Shown here one piece after another: positions 23,326 through 36,000 of a DNA stretch of 64,000 bases. The notes under the pieces were generated by a model. That model made no database searches. It was not told where the DNA came from and worked only from the letters and a program-made list of their open reading frames with translations. The position numbers were made by a program, and so were the translations under genes. The DNA comes from Undaria pinnatifida (Eukaryota > Sar > Phaeophyceae > Laminariales > Alariaceae): the NCBI GenBank assembly GCA_012845835.1, contig JABAKD010000010.1, positions 13,697,401-13,761,400 on the forward strand, given 5' to 3'. Numbering within the stretch: the stretch's first letter is position 1; each line of letters opens with the position of its first letter.

Positions 23326-23950
23326 CAGTATCAGGTATCATGCAAAGTGTCAGGTACCAGGTACCTGTATGTACGTGTGTACTCGTCTTTTTTTTTTCTT
23401 CATTGATTGTCCTCCCTCTCGGCCCTCTTCATGTATTTTATCGCAAATCATACCCGTACTGTCGATCAGAGCGTGGCATCGGCAACAAGCACACTGCACA
23501 GCACAGAGCAACCAGCTCTGCGCAAGTAGCTCTTGGCATTGTCAAATCGCTAGTTGCACCAAACCATGGGCATATTTCTGCCCTCTTAACATGTTGTTGT
23601 ATTCTTCCTTGCGCGAGCGTAGCGGGCGGTGTCAGCTGCCTGCGGAGCGGAGCTCTTACATAATAAATAACAACCGGTTCATGTGGATTCATCCCGGAGT
23701 CTGTGCGCTCGAGCCCCGTCCTACGACGCAAGTCTTGTCACAGCCTCCGGCAATAAGCAACAGATATGCATAGTGAATACGCCTCCCAGGATTTTTCTGC
23801 GTCAAATAGGCACGTCGAAGGTCCCCGACGGAAGTCGACCAGGTAACCCGTGCACACTGAACCCGACACGCATATATATACCTGGCATGACACCGGTGCG
23901 TCACAGAGCGGATGGTCCTGCACGACTACTTCGACCCAACATCTACATGT

Positions 23951-24241
23951 TTACCGAACGAATCTCTGCCCTAACCCGCTCTTTCCATCCCCAACGTCCT
24001 CCAAAATAACGGGGACCCATATGGCGAAAACGGTCGCATGCCATGACAATCGTCGTAACGGCCCCGGCATCGGGTCCCCAACTATGTCTGCCCAAGTTGG
24101 CAGAGTGCCCGGGGCGGCGGACATTCCGCTCACGCCCACCCACTCGCTTTCATTGAAGGGTAACGCCGGCAAAGCGAGCCGCAGTAGCCGCGCGTGGGCC
24201 TTGCGGTGATCTACATGCCGACGCCATGCGCCCGGCTTCAC
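23951..24241 (-). CDS. Possible exon, unrecognised
   Basis: The minus-strand frame reads with GC-rich third positions and includes ARLLRLALPALPFNESEW, then GVSGMSAAPGTLPTWADIVG. An acceptor-like tag lies near 24250. I do not recognise a family and see no partner exon. It may be an isolated gene or transposon fragment. Confidence 0.25.
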   Translation of the reverse strand: MKPGAWRRHVDHRKAHARLLRLALPALPFNESEWVGVSGMSAAPGTLPTWADIVGDPMPGPLRRLSWHATVFAIWVPVILEDVGDGKSGLGQRFVR

Positions 24242-24689
24242 CTACCGCGTGCCTACAAGGCAACCGTAAATGGATAGCGTCCAACATTTCAACATAGAGG
24301 CTGCGATTGAACAGTCCTGCAGTCCGCAACAAGAGTTTAGTTAACGTGACAGCGGCGCTGTGTGACCAGGCGAGGCGCAGCACAAGCACCAACAACGCGA
24401 TTTCGAGCCACTCCTACCTAAATAACAGCGAAATTGAAAATCACGAAAAAGAAGAACGGTGTGACATACGATACGCGACGAGGCATGTCCAATCTATGCA
24501 TACAGCAGCGTAACATCCTAACGAGCTCAATGTGTGTCGGCGCGGCATGGCAACGAAAACCACGCCCATCGGTCTCACAGGCCTGCGCCGTATGCGTGTT
24601 CCGCACATTGCCGGCAGCTTGAGAACCGAAGTGCGATCTGACTGTCGTGCTTCTTGGAAGGTTAGGGGGGGCGCATACGATAACGGTCA

Positions 24690-26100
24690 TATAAAAAACG
24701 CGTGATCCTACCCTGATGACGAGATTCCTAGGCTCTCTGGGTATGTAATGCATCCAAATGGTTGTTGATGTTCTCACATAAAAATCGTCGCCACCTTGTA
24801 CATATAGTACGATATACTTACTTTCAGGACATTGTAGTAATTCATGTGGGAATGATCGCATGCGTTGAACCCAATGTCGGTAATGCACACCATCAATATA
24901 GGACATTGTAGCAATTCATGTGGGATTTATCGCATGCGTTGTAGACGTCGTCTTAAATTACTGCACACTGGCTCGTTTAGAGCGACTTGAACCCGAAAGT
25001 ACGTACTGACTGTTGGCGTGAATAGACGTTTCCGATGAGAACCCAAGTGTCACCCTACATATATATATATATATTTTTTTTCCCAAAACCGTCAATTTAT
25101 CCCCTTAAAGGATTTATAGCTTCCACGCACAAATTGCCCGCCCGTCCGCCCCCCCCTTCGTCCCCCCCCCTCCAACCCCGCTCCCTTTTGATCAAAACCA
25201 GGCCCCCACGTCCTTCGAAACTCCGCCCTCCCCTCACCGGTTATTCGACTTACAGGATTCACTTGATAAACGGATGCATTTCCTTCCACAGCTGTCAGAT
25301 TTTGTCCCCCTCAGAAACGGGTTTTATAGTTTCCGCGCACAGACTGACTAACATCACCCTGTTGACCCTGATAGCTACACTGCTGTAGTTGTAAGGGGAG
25401 TCGCCGACCTATATCCTTAATGAGGACACACAACCCGTAATACGCGCGATAGGAGTATCACACACAGCTTGCAAATATGAGTTTCGACAAAATATTCGAT
25501 CTCACAGCTGGAGTGTATTTTCATTTTTTAAAATATATATATACTGCTTCGAGCATATTCCATGTACAGTGGAGCGTGCCGCTTGTGCAAGAAAGCGATC
25601 GAGGCACACTAATATCGTGGAAATAATATTTCCCTCCATTGGTTGATTGGATTTGATCTGGTTAGGATTACCGTCAGATATAGTTCCGACGTGTATGGCA
25701 ACCGTTTTCTGGAAGAGGTGGTGAGGTGCTCTCAGCTTCTTAGGCTCGCGGGGTGCGTAATGCAGCTCACGTGAAACGTTGAGCATCGATATGGTTGCGT
25801 CGTTGGCGTTCTCACATAAATCCATCGCCATCATATAGGACATCGTAGTAATCCATGTGAGATGTATCGTCTGTGTCGGTGGCCGTGGTTATCATTGTAT
25901 GCGCATTTTGGCTCGTTCTTAGCTACTTCGACCAGGAAGTACTTGCTTGCTGTCGTGTTTCGGAGGGATTTTGCGTTTAGAGACGCTTCCGATGAGAACT
26001 CAAGTACTGTGGTCCTACAAATATGTACTGCTTTGAGTATGTTCCCATACTGCAAGCACGTGTGGTATCTCATTGTCACTTAGACTGTAAGCAACCCTAC
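24690..26100. repeat. Two diverged copies of an approximately 350-bp dispersed repeat
   Basis: The copies lie at about 24715-25060 and 25730-26040. Shared blocks are gttctcacataaa, then atcgccacc/atcgccat, ggacattgtagtaattcatg/ggacatcgtagtaatccatg, ttggctcgttt/ttggctcgttc and ttccgatgagaac. Confidence 0.65.
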
Positions 26101-27516
26101 TCTGCAATGTGTATACGAATTCCGCTGTGCCCTAGAGGCAGCGCGTGTCGAATAATCCGAGCATAGCGTACTCTGAGTTGCTGGTGCATTCAGGTAGACC
26201 AAGTATCTGCGATACTAATCTGCGACCAACACATCCAAGGGGTCAAACTAACTGTTCGCAAGCCGCAAATACAACTGCTGCATTAATATTTGGTTAGTGA
26301 CAAGAAAATAAATAAATAATATATACGGTACCAGATACGTACGCGTAGCCGTTCGGAGTGCATGGGCCGGAGCGAAGGAAAGCGGGCCACGCAAGGAGAG
26401 GTCTACAGTGTGCTATCAACAGCATACACGGCAGTGTACAGGGCTGGGTGCACTACACTGCTGCTGTAGTACAGCGAAGCGGGACGCCAAACTTGGAGCA
26501 ACTACTCGTCCGACGTTCGGCTTCAATTTCTCGACATGAATAGATATATACCAAGTAGTTGGAAATATCTTCATGCCACCGTACTTCTGCGGACTCTGCT
26601 GTAAAAAGTATATCAATGCAAGGAAGCTTGCTGTGAGTCGTAAAAAGCCATTCTCTCGCCGAAGCAGCAGCAACAACAGCATCGTTTAGCTATTAAGCTA
26701 CTGTTAATTGTACAGCTGTGTGCTTTGTTTTTTGTCTTGCGGGGGCTGGCCGAAAGGCAGCCGCTTCCCCCCCCAAAAAAACAGGCTTCGCATGACAACG
26801 AGCAAGCTTCCTTGAATGGACACGACATACGCGTTCCACCTCCAGAGGCAACCAGCGTTGCGCGGGCCAAAATACATTGGCGAGTGGTGACCACAGGCTC
26901 CAGAAGGTTCCTGCAATCCGATGAGAGTCTCCCTGCTTGCCATACTTATACAAATAGAGCGGTAATTGAGGCAAGGGTGTCCCATACTTGCAGAAGGCCG
27001 TGCGTTCCTGCTGCAAGGACGAGGGAGCCTCACCTCGTTCATCGTTCTACTATTAATATAATACATAGGGCAAGCATGGACACCCTCGCCAGGTGGCCGG
27101 AAGCTTCTGGTGCCTGACAAGTCCCCCACCAATGTTCTCCGTTATCAACAGGTCCGCGCAAACTGGTTGCCTCTGGGACGCATGTTACGGCAGGGACGCA
27201 AAAATTCCTTCTCAGGCTCCGCACTGAGGGTCTTTTTTCTCTATATATATTATAAAAATAAGAATACACCCCAGCTGTGAGATCGAAGATTCTTCAGGCT
27301 TCGTCGAAACTCATCTTTGCAAGCTGTGTGCGATACTCCGATCGCGCATATTACTGGGTTTGTGTCCTCGTTAAGGATATAGGTCGGCGACTCCCCTTGG
27401 AACTACAGCAGTGTAGCTTGTACCAGGGTCAACAGGGTGACGTTAATCAATCTGTTCGCGGAAACTATAAAACCCGTTTCTGAGGGGGACAAAATCTGAC
27501 AGCTGTGGAAGGAAAG
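25265..27516. mobile_element. 2.25-kb structure with terminal inverted repeats of about 280 bp
   Basis: The left arm (25265-25545) and the right arm (27235-27516) are reverse complements over most of their length. Examples are cttccacagctgtcagattt, tcgccgacctatatcctta and tcgatctcacagctg. The ends lack an obvious transposase gene between them. The interior holds another repeat copy (25730-26040) and a CAG-type fold-back element (26640-27190). It is best seen as a composite, non-autonomous element or an inverted duplication of one repeat. Confidence 0.65.
26640..27190. mobile_element. Fold-back element, family F, copy 1
   Basis: The left arm (cctccagaggcaaccagcgt, then tgcgcgggcc and acattggcgagtgg, about 26838-26890) pairs with an inverted right arm at 27125-27180. 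A left flank has cagcagcaacaacagc and a ggggctggccgaaaggcag block shared with other copies. No coding capacity is evident. Confidence 0.65.
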
Positions 27517-27939
27517 GCATCAGTTTATATATATATAGATATATCCTCCGCGGATGGGGAAAAATAAATCTCACCGCACTTTCCCATGTTTTCATACACG
27601 TGTCCGAGTGTGTAAATTTAACTCAATTGCGTTCGCAATCCAGCGCTAGCTGGCGTGTCCTTCACTTGCTCTACGGATGCACCCATCCAAAAAGTTGCCT
27701 CCGAGGGAAAATGAAACTGCAACCAGATGAACATCCCTAACGGCCGAGTCATACAACGATAACATAGGTGAATCACAAAACGTGGTTCAACGATAGTGAC
27801 CATTTCTTCAGTTGGGGAGCCTTGTAAGTCGGAAGTACATTCGCCAAAAAATGCCACAACCATCGTAGCAAGCGTCCTGGAGGCAGAATGCACACATCAT
27901 ACCTGGCACTGCTACCAGCTACGCAAGAAAGCTGCTGCC

Positions 27940-28700
27940 TTGTTGTCACGAGAAGGTTGCCTCTTTTCACTTGGGGGTCTTCGTTGCCATTTCTGCCAGC
28001 GCCCGCAAAACAAAAACAACGCAGTGGTACAGCAGCAGCGTGCGATCTCTACAGCAAAACGCTGCCGCTGTTGCTGCCGCTGCGGCTGCTGTGGCTGCAG
28101 CTGCTGTTCGCAGGAAAAAAAAAAAAGCACGGCGGTACGGCAGAAGCGTTCGCCCACAACACTGCTGCTGTTGCAACAGCAGCAGCAGCAGCAGCAGTCG
28201 CAGCAGCAGCAGCAACAGCAGCAGCCGCGTTTCGCTATTGAGGGCGTATGACGCTGTACTGCTGTGTGTTTGTTTTGTTTTGCAGCGTCTGGTCGAAAGC
28301 CAACGAAGGTCCCAGAGGAAAGAGGCAGGCTTCTTGTAACATGACAACAAGCGAGCTTCCTCGCGCATGCCTTGGTCTATGCGTTCTACCTCCAGAGGCA
28401 GCGTTGCGCGGAACTATTAATGACGGAAAACATTGGCGAGTGAGGGCCTGACAAGCGACAGAAACTTCCTGCTAGCTCGCGAGTCTCCCTGCCTACCCTA
28501 TGTATACTAGTGGAGTGGAAATGGAGGCACGCCTTACCTCATTCACTTCTAATATCATAACTACGGCAGGTATGGGGACTCTCACGAGCTAGCCGGGAGC
28601 TTCTGGCGCCAGTCAGGTCCCCATTCGCCAACGGTTCCCGCCATCAACGGGCCCACGCAACACTGGTTTCCTCTTGGACACATGCTACAGTAGGCGTGCA
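27940..28700. mobile_element. Fold-back elements, family F, copies 2 and 3 with CAG/CTG core
   Basis: At 27950-28350 inverted arms (cttcgttgccatttctgcca on the left, gtcgaaagccaacgaaggtc on the right) bracket a CAG/CTG-rich core, including the (CAG)n tract at about 28174-28225. At 28375-28700 a second palindrome has arms with cctccagaggcagcgttgcg (left) and cgcaacactggtttcctctt (right). Confidence 0.65.
28174..28225. repeat. (CAG)n microsatellite
   Basis: Interrupted runs of cagcagcag within the core of a fold-back element. Confidence 0.9.
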
Positions 28701-28799
28701 CCTGATTTTCCTGAGGCTCTTCAACTCGAGGAGCTCTAGGAATGTGCTCATACCTCACCCAAAAACTGACTTTGAGAGAACAAATTACTAATTAATACT

Positions 28800-29000
28800 T
28801 TTGGGCTTTAGTCGGGATGGTTTGGCAAAAATACAGGTTAAGCTCGCCACACTTACTTCCAGACATTTTCATGCACACCGCGTGTCAATTTAAGTTCTCC
28901 ATCGTATTCGCAAAATTAGATGCATCACGCAGCTTGCAAAGATGAGTATCGACTCTTATTTTATCGAACTCGCAGCTGACGTGTTTATAGCAGTTTCTGG
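28800..29000 (+). repeat. Copy of the arm repeat of the 25.3-27.5 kb structure
   Basis: The block acgcagcttgcaaagatgag, then tatcgac and atcgaactcgcagctg, matches the arms at 25470-25510 and 27270-27310. It is preceded by a ttttcatgcacaccgcgtgt segment also found near 27590 and 35010. Confidence 0.55.
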
Positions 29001-29489
29001 TTTTGTTTTTGTTTTTTTAATTAAAAAAACCCCGCCTATTATATGCATACTTCGTACAACGACAGCATAGCACATAGAACATATCTGACGGGTATTCCAA
29101 CGACATTGGACTGTTTTCAGCCAAGCAGCACAGTAAGTCAAGAGTGTTTTTCGCAAAAAAAATGCTGTCGTCACCGTAGCACGCGTCCTGGAGAGCCATC
29201 CCACGGAAGGGGTGCTGTGCAGCAGCATCAGTCCCTAAGGTCCTCACACGAGGAGCTCAATATCTCACCCGATACTACATGACTTGGAAGGCATTCGTTC
29301 GCACAACCCGACCAAGCTTCTATGCCTTAACTTAGTCCTAAAACAATATGTACTCGTGCAATTACTTGATCAATGACTAGTTGCTAGTTCCTCACTTGAG
29401 GAGCTCAATCAGACAGAGGCACATTATTAGTTAATCTAACAGCTACAACCTCTACCGTGGGATGATTCTGGAGCTAGGATGCGTATACA

Positions 29490-30200
29490 CCATACCATGC
29501 AAGGAAGCTTGCCCGCTGTCATGGGAATGCTGCCTCTTTTCTCTGGGTTCTTCGTTGCCGTCCGGCCGCCCCCCCGCCAAAAACAAAAACAAACGCACAG
29601 CGGTACAGCAGCAGCGTGCGCCCTCGGCAGAAGTACAATGCTGCTGTTGCCGCTGCTGCGGCTGCTGTGACTGCAGCTGCTGTTCGCAAAACAAAAACAA
29701 ACGCACGGCAGTACAGCAGCAGCGTACGCCCTCAAAAGCAAAGAAATGATTTCTGTCGCAACAGCAGCGGCAGCAGCCGCAGCAGGCTGGCCGAATGGGT
29801 ATGAAGAACCCAGAGGAAAGAGACAGACATATCATGGCTAGCAGCCGCAGCAACCGCTGCAGCAGCAATAGTCTCAGCGATCTGTCACTAAGTGCATCCG
29901 TTACTGCTGTACCACTGTGAGTGTGTTTTCGTTTCGCAGGGGCTGGCCGAATGGCAATGGAGACCTCAAAGGAAGGAGACTGACATTTTATGACCAGCAG
30001 CCGCAGCAGCCGCAGTAGCAAAACAAAAAAACAGCCGCGGCGTGCTGCTACGGAGGGCGAACGCTGCTGCTGTACCGGTATGGTCTTGAATTGTTTTGGG
30101 GGGGTGGCCGAATGGCAACGAAGACCGCAGAGGAAAAACAGCATGGTTGTCGACAACAAGCAACCTTCTTTGCATGGATAATGTAGGGTAAGCGTTCTGA
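29490..30200. mobile_element. Fold-back elements, family F, copies 4 and 5 with CAG/CTG core
   Basis: At 29525-29825 the arms tgggttcttcgttgccgtcc (left) and gaatgggtatgaagaaccca (right) bracket a CTG/CAG-rich core with cagtacagcagcagcg. Further core fragments with ggctggccgaatggcaa occur at about 29940 and 30100. Confidence 0.6.
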
Positions 30201-30860
30201 CTCAAGTGAAAACCTGTGTTGCGCGGACAAGTTGGTGGTGGGAAAAATTGACGAATAGGGACCTGACAGGCGACAGAAGCTTCCGCCTAGCTCGTGACAC
30301 AGTGTCGCCAGCAATTAATAGTCGGAAGCTTGTTACGCTTGCCAGGTCCCCACTCATGTAACCGCCATTAACAGGTCCGTCTAACACAGGTATCTTCTGG
30401 AGGTACCTGGTAAAAAGCTGAGATTTATGTCCACCCTAGGAAGCTTGTATGTTGTCATAAGATGCCTGTTTCGTTTCGCTGTCATTTGGCCAGGCCCCAC
30501 AACACAACCCAAAAACACATGGCACGGCAGCGGAGTACGCCCTCAATGGCAAAGCGCTAACACTGCTGTTGCGGTAGCAGCTATCCCGAAGAAAAGACGT
30601 AGGCTCCTTACGATACCAAGGAAGCTTCCTTGAAAGGATGTGATCAACGCGTTCTACCTCCAAAGGCAATTAGAGTTGCGCGGGCCTGTTGACGACAGGG
30701 AACATTGGCGAAGGGGGACCCGGCGGGCGCCAGAACCTTCCGGCTAGCTCGTGACAGTCTCCCTGCCTGCCTTACCTATATCATGCACAAGGTTTCCCTT
30801 CGAGATGTGGTTGGCTTGGAATCCCGGGGATGTCGCAAGTCAAAAAGGAGGAACAAAGGC
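30190..30860. mobile_element. Fold-back elements, family F, copies 6 and 7 (partial)
   Basis: At 30195-30410 a palindrome has gttgcgcggacaagttggtg and gacctgacaggcgacagaag on the left, with their inverted counterparts on the right (ccaggtcccc, taacaggtccg). At 30600-30800 a left half repeats cgttctacctccaaaggcaa and ttgcgcgggcctgttgacg. Confidence 0.55.
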
Positions 30861-32820
30861 ATTGCTATGAGCTACTACCTGGCATAACTAAAAAAAACTC
30901 CGGGAAGCTAAAGACAAATACTCGTATAGTTCGCCACCGCGAGAGTGACCCGGCAAGTAGCACCGACCAAAACTTTATAGTTTAGCTTTTATATAGCAGA
31001 AAATGGCGATTAAACTATCGGTCATACAAGGCCAGCCCGAGACGCCGTGTCCGAACAACAACGTAAGGAACTGGTACCAAGCGCTCGCAGCGTTGCGACA
31101 CCTGCACTTGCCGCAAACTCGTCCGATGGTTATCCTAAAGTAACACCGGGTGCATCCACCAGCGCACCCAGGAGCTGTGAGGGTTACCAAGTAGGCGCCT
31201 GATAAGGTCGCAGCCGTCATTCTTTTTGGTCGCTTTATAGGGTTCCCACAACAGTTATTAGTATGCAAGTGTCGCATCGGGCAACTCCCAGACGTTCCTG
31301 CACCACCACGCTTTCGGGCGTGTCAAACGGACCCCAGTCGCGTCGGGCGTGTCCATCAAACCCCGGTTGTTTACGTGGCGCGTGCGGCTGCTTGTACACT
31401 TTCAAGTATAATAGGAGCATAGTTGCTCGCACGCAAAAGGGGTTGCTTGGGGGACAACGAGATCGCTTCTTCCGCTGCTAAAAGAAACGCCAGTTACACC
31501 CACCAGCGCACCCAGGAGCTGGGCCGGGGAGAGGGTTAGGGTTAGGGTTGGGCTGGACGAAGAGACGGAGCACTTGGAATACTGACAGGGACACAGCAGC
31601 AGCCTATAGAACTGGCCTCACCCTCACCCCTCGTTTTTTGCTACAAATTTACTTGGTGGAATTAGAGTGGGAACATTTTCCCACTAGAAACTGCTTTTCG
31701 CCGCGTCATTCTGTCTTCGCTACCGGCGGGGCGGTATCATATCAGCTGGGCGGTATCGTTTGCTCAGCAACAGCAACAACAGCAATGTACTGCTGCTGTA
31801 AACATCTGCCAGATACCTGGTAGTGGTATCTGGTACCAGGTATGGTATACCTGGCACCAGGTGCCTGGTACCATATAGTCCAATGGATGTGTTTCATAAG
31901 GGTAGCATACGAGTACATAACACTGCTATGTACAAGTATCCTGCACGAATCAGTACGGCGCGCATATTGTTCGAACAACGGGCAGGTAGTTTTAGGACTC
32001 AAGACCTTCATGAAGCATGAAGCTCACTGTCTATGGGGATGGCTTCAGCTATACTCGACGAAGGAAGCAAAACATTTAGCAACTACACCGCTATCCATTG
32101 AGGCCCAGAGCACGATGTGCTTGTTGGACCGCCTCACCACACACTGCAGGACTGCAGGATGATATGTACGTAACAGCAGCAACAAACGAACAAAGACATA
32201 CCAGGTGGCTCCCAGCTACACGGACAGCGAGACAGGTACCGACCCAAACGGTGATACATGGAAAATATTTTATGTTCTTCAACGACAACTTCAGCACAGG
32301 CAAGACCAGCCTCGACACTTCAAGGCGGGCCCCGCAACAAGACCACCATCGACACAGACTCTTCGCCCTCACCATGCTTATTCTTCACCACCTCACAGCC
32401 CCAACTTCCAGACTGCGATGCAATGTCGTGGGGTGGGGAGGAGCGAAAAAAAACGGGGACGGGATATACGCGGTATAACGCCTTTTCGAATTGTGGAAAC
32501 CCCGAAAAAACGGCTCGGTTTTGTTTTGCAGCGATCGTATATCTTTATCTTTATTCTAGCGGTGTACCAGGTACAGTTAGAGAAGCATATCAAGCCCTAG
32601 CCCTATCTCATGGTCATGTGACTCCCATGGTAAGTCCTCCGTGGGAACCGTACCCCGAGCGGAAGAGGAAGCTCGAAGAACGAGCCAGAAGACCCAAAAA
32701 CAAACAAGGTCGACCAAAATCTAAAAAAAAACACGGTCGCAAAAGAAATCCGGAGACTGATTCGTCGTACTCTTCCTCTGGCTCGGAGGCCCCCAACAGT
32801 AGCATACCGCGAGAAGAAAC
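30860..32820. other. Upstream flank of the reelin-type gene, no secure gene
   Basis: Minus-strand frames at 30975-31277 and 31235-31432 look weakly coding (ARRDWGPFDTPESVVVQERL) but match nothing I know. A block caccagcgcacccaggagct occurs at about 31158 and 31502. A telomere-like gggttagggttagggtt lies at about 31535. A ggtaccaggta-rich patch spans about 31810-31880. Confidence 0.35.
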
Positions 32821-32825
32821 AGCAC

Positions 32826-33019
32826 ATGCTGAATATCACCAGCATCACACCCATGGAACTTATCGGAAGGACGGTCATGTTCGGGTGCGCCCTGAGGACT
32901 GTTGGTGTCTACGCGATGGCGGCTGCGGGGACGAGGATGGGTGCTGTGGTGAAGACTTCCCTGCTGGGATCGCGGGTTGCCCTTGTTTCGAGCGCCTTTC
33001 CGCTGTTCATGTGCTGGAG
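32826..33019 (+). CDS. Exon 1 (or first visible exon) of the reelin-type gene
   Basis: The frame starting at ATG 32826 runs MLNITSITPMELIGRTVMFG and on to FPLFMCW, then splits a codon at the donor ag|gtacgt (phase 2). The frame is open back to about 32634 without another ATG, so either 32826 is the start or a further exon lies upstream. A competing frame (Lys/Arg-rich from an ATG at 32627, phase 0) also fits the next exon. I prefer this one because its third positions are much more GC-rich. Confidence 0.5.
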
Positions 33020-36000
33020 GTACGTAAGCTGGATCCTGTAACTAATGTAAATTCCGTTGGGCTTTTTCTACGGCGCATAAGCTGCTGTTCCTCTGGGAGA
33101 CTTTCTAGGTAGATGTATCCGACTTGATCATGAGGCACCCTTTCTAGCTCACTTATTTCGTCGTGAGAGTGTACGTGCGATCTTGGGAGAGTGCAGAACA
33201 AAGGGGGGGTGCGCACGATATGAGTTCATCCCCGCAGTTACTACGTCGTACAAGCTGTATTATCCAATGTCCGTTGGGCTTTTTTCTACGTAACGCACGT
33301 ATGTAGACTGTTCCGCTGTGGGGCTTGCCAGATACACGATCTGGTCATTGAGCACCCGTATGTAGATTTCCTATTCCACGCATGTACGCGCGGTTTGGAA
33401 ATTTTGGAAGTGGAGAACGGCTGATAATTCTCACCCCCCCCCCGGCACCCAGACATATAGACTATATACCGGCAACAAAACATTAATTCCTCGCAGCGAG
33501 TACGAGCACAAGCAGTACTGCGATAATAGCTCTTACGTAGCACCCTCGCGCGCACCATCCGCCAACACATCACACCCTCAAACGCAACCCTCAGAGTAAG
33601 CTTGAAGTGGATGCCTGCGGCGTGTGCCTGGAAGACGGTAAGCTCCGGAGCTGCTGCCACCGTCACTACTGCAAGCTGTGCTACGAGGGCACCGGCAACT
33701 GCCCCGGTTGCCACCTAATCACGGTCGGCGCCAACAAGGGCTTGCTAACACAAGAAAACCTTAACCCTGACGGCGCAGCAGATGGCGCGGGAAACGCGCC
33801 AGTCGTTCGAGAGGGAGAAGAATGTCGCTCTTGTCTCCGGCAAGGGTTCGCCCGCAAATGCTGCGGGGAATTCTACTGCAGCGACTGCTACTTCCGGAGT
33901 GGCCATTGCCCAAGCTGTCAGTTTCCTGCGGAGAAAAGGATCAAGTACCAGAGGCTCCCCCGAGACCCCGGGTTCGTGCCCGTTCTCATTGGGTATGCAG
34001 CAACCTTGCTTGTCTCTCTAGCTGTGCTGGCCTGCGTTTCAGTGGCTGTGGCCAACAACAACAGCGCCATTAAGACTGTTTTCGGCCAGACGTGTTACGG
34101 TTTTTTTCCGAGCTGCATTGCGGGTCCGAAGTGTGTTGAATTTGCGGGGGATACAGCGACTGGGCTGGCGCCGATCACGGAGTGGAGCTATTGCAATGAT
34201 GAAACTACCGTGGAGAAGGTCTACGGTGGCTACTGTATCTTCGACGAGGAGGTGAGAGCTATTTATTATAGTGTTTTTTGTTTTTTTTCTCGCTTTTTGG
34301 CACGCCAGCTTTCCACTCGGTTCTCACGATTGGTCTATAAGGCTTGGTATTGTTTAGTGCTATACAAAAGCTGTAGCGGAGCATAACAATAGCACATACC
34401 TTGGCAATGATATATGATGATGATATTAATACCACGTTATAGGACACTTACCTGGAACCTAGCCCGTGGTAAACAAAAATAGCCCATATCGGTGTCAAAC
34501 CACGTTGCAAACGGGCAACCAAACCAACAAACACACCGCACTTCCCACAGATTTAGATCTAGATCACCTAGATAATATGCCTTCGAAGTATATGTGGTTA
34601 CGATCTGTTGTACAGGGTCTGCGCAGTTGCAGATCCAACCAGAGAAACAATACTTTTTAGATAATGCAGACGACACGGCTGCACACCCGGCAGCATAGCC
34701 TAGACCATGCAGATCGCATAAAATAGCAAAATATCTGCCCTGGGCGACAGGTCGTGAACGGGGCGCTATCCTGTCCACTGCTGTGTGGAACAATCACACA
34801 CGCACAGGGGGTTGCTGACCTACCTGGCGCATTCTTGAAGAGGAAATGACGTGTAAAAACGCGCAGCTTCATCTTTCGGGTGATATATTGAGCCCCTTAT
34901 ATGTCAGGGAGCTCAGAAAATTCTTGTTGTTGTTTTTTTTTCTTCTTTTTTTTATCCTCCGGCGGATGGGGAAAAATAAAGATTTAGCTCACCACACTTC
35001 CACGTATTTTCATACGCGTCGTGTGTCGATTTAACTCAGTTGCTTTCTTAGAATCTGCTGCACCCCTATAGCGTGGGATGACTCTCACCCACAGTTAATC
35101 CTATAGCTGCCGTTGCGGAATTGTTGTGTAAGATTTGTATGTGCATGCGGAGTACAGATTCAACCCAGAGAAAACGAGTGCTAGATCACGAAGATCGTAC
35201 GGCTCCCACCAGACATGATGAGCTAGATCAGACAGATTTTCCCTGGAAGGTCTATATAATCAAGTGAGGATAGATCATCTGTCCGACGCCTGTGGAATTA
35301 TTACATGAAAAAAAAAACAGGTGTACATTTATTCGGGTGGAAAATGGGGGTTCGATTTCTGCGTCGAAGATTTTCTGTCCTCGTCAAGCGGAGTGTACGT
35401 GTTCGAAGACACCTTCGAGCTTTGGACCACCCAAAACACATCCGGCAACGCCATGGCGTCTGCGCGCTGGGATCACGCGATTAACGGGGAGTTGTCGAAG
35501 ATCTGCGGCGTGGGGGCCGGGTCGAAAACGATGGTGTTCTCCGGCGCAAACTACAGGGAGGTGGAGACGCTGGATTTAGAGATGAGGTGAACACAGCCAG
35601 CCGTGGCTGGTTATTATCATCATTGTTGCCCTGGCCGTTCAGACATAATAAATCGAACATCCTCCCGTAAAGCAGTGGTATCCAGGGCGGTATCTCTCCT
35701 ATGACTCTCTGCCAACCATTTTCCAATTTTCTTGCCCCACATGTTTGCACTGCACTCACCGGCATTTTATTATGTCCTGTTCCTCATCAACATTTCATGC
35801 CCAGGTCGTTGGACGCATTTCTCCGGCTCCTTCCTCCCTTCTCATCGCGACCTGGCGGTCCCTGAGGGCTAGCTTGTACCTGTGGACTTGATGTGTCTTG
35901 AATTAAACACGAAAAGAAAAAAAAATCACCACCTCCCCACCCATACTTCTTGCTGCCCTGACATGTCGGTTATGTAGCCCTACCCACTGAGCTACTCGGT

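Noticed and set aside
32258-32822. Lys/Arg-rich frame from ATG 32627 as N-terminus of the large gene
   Set aside because: It fits the next exon in phase, but third codon positions in the overlap are much less GC-rich than in the alternative frame, and a perfect donor-like gtaagt overlaps its start. Kept only as an alternative.
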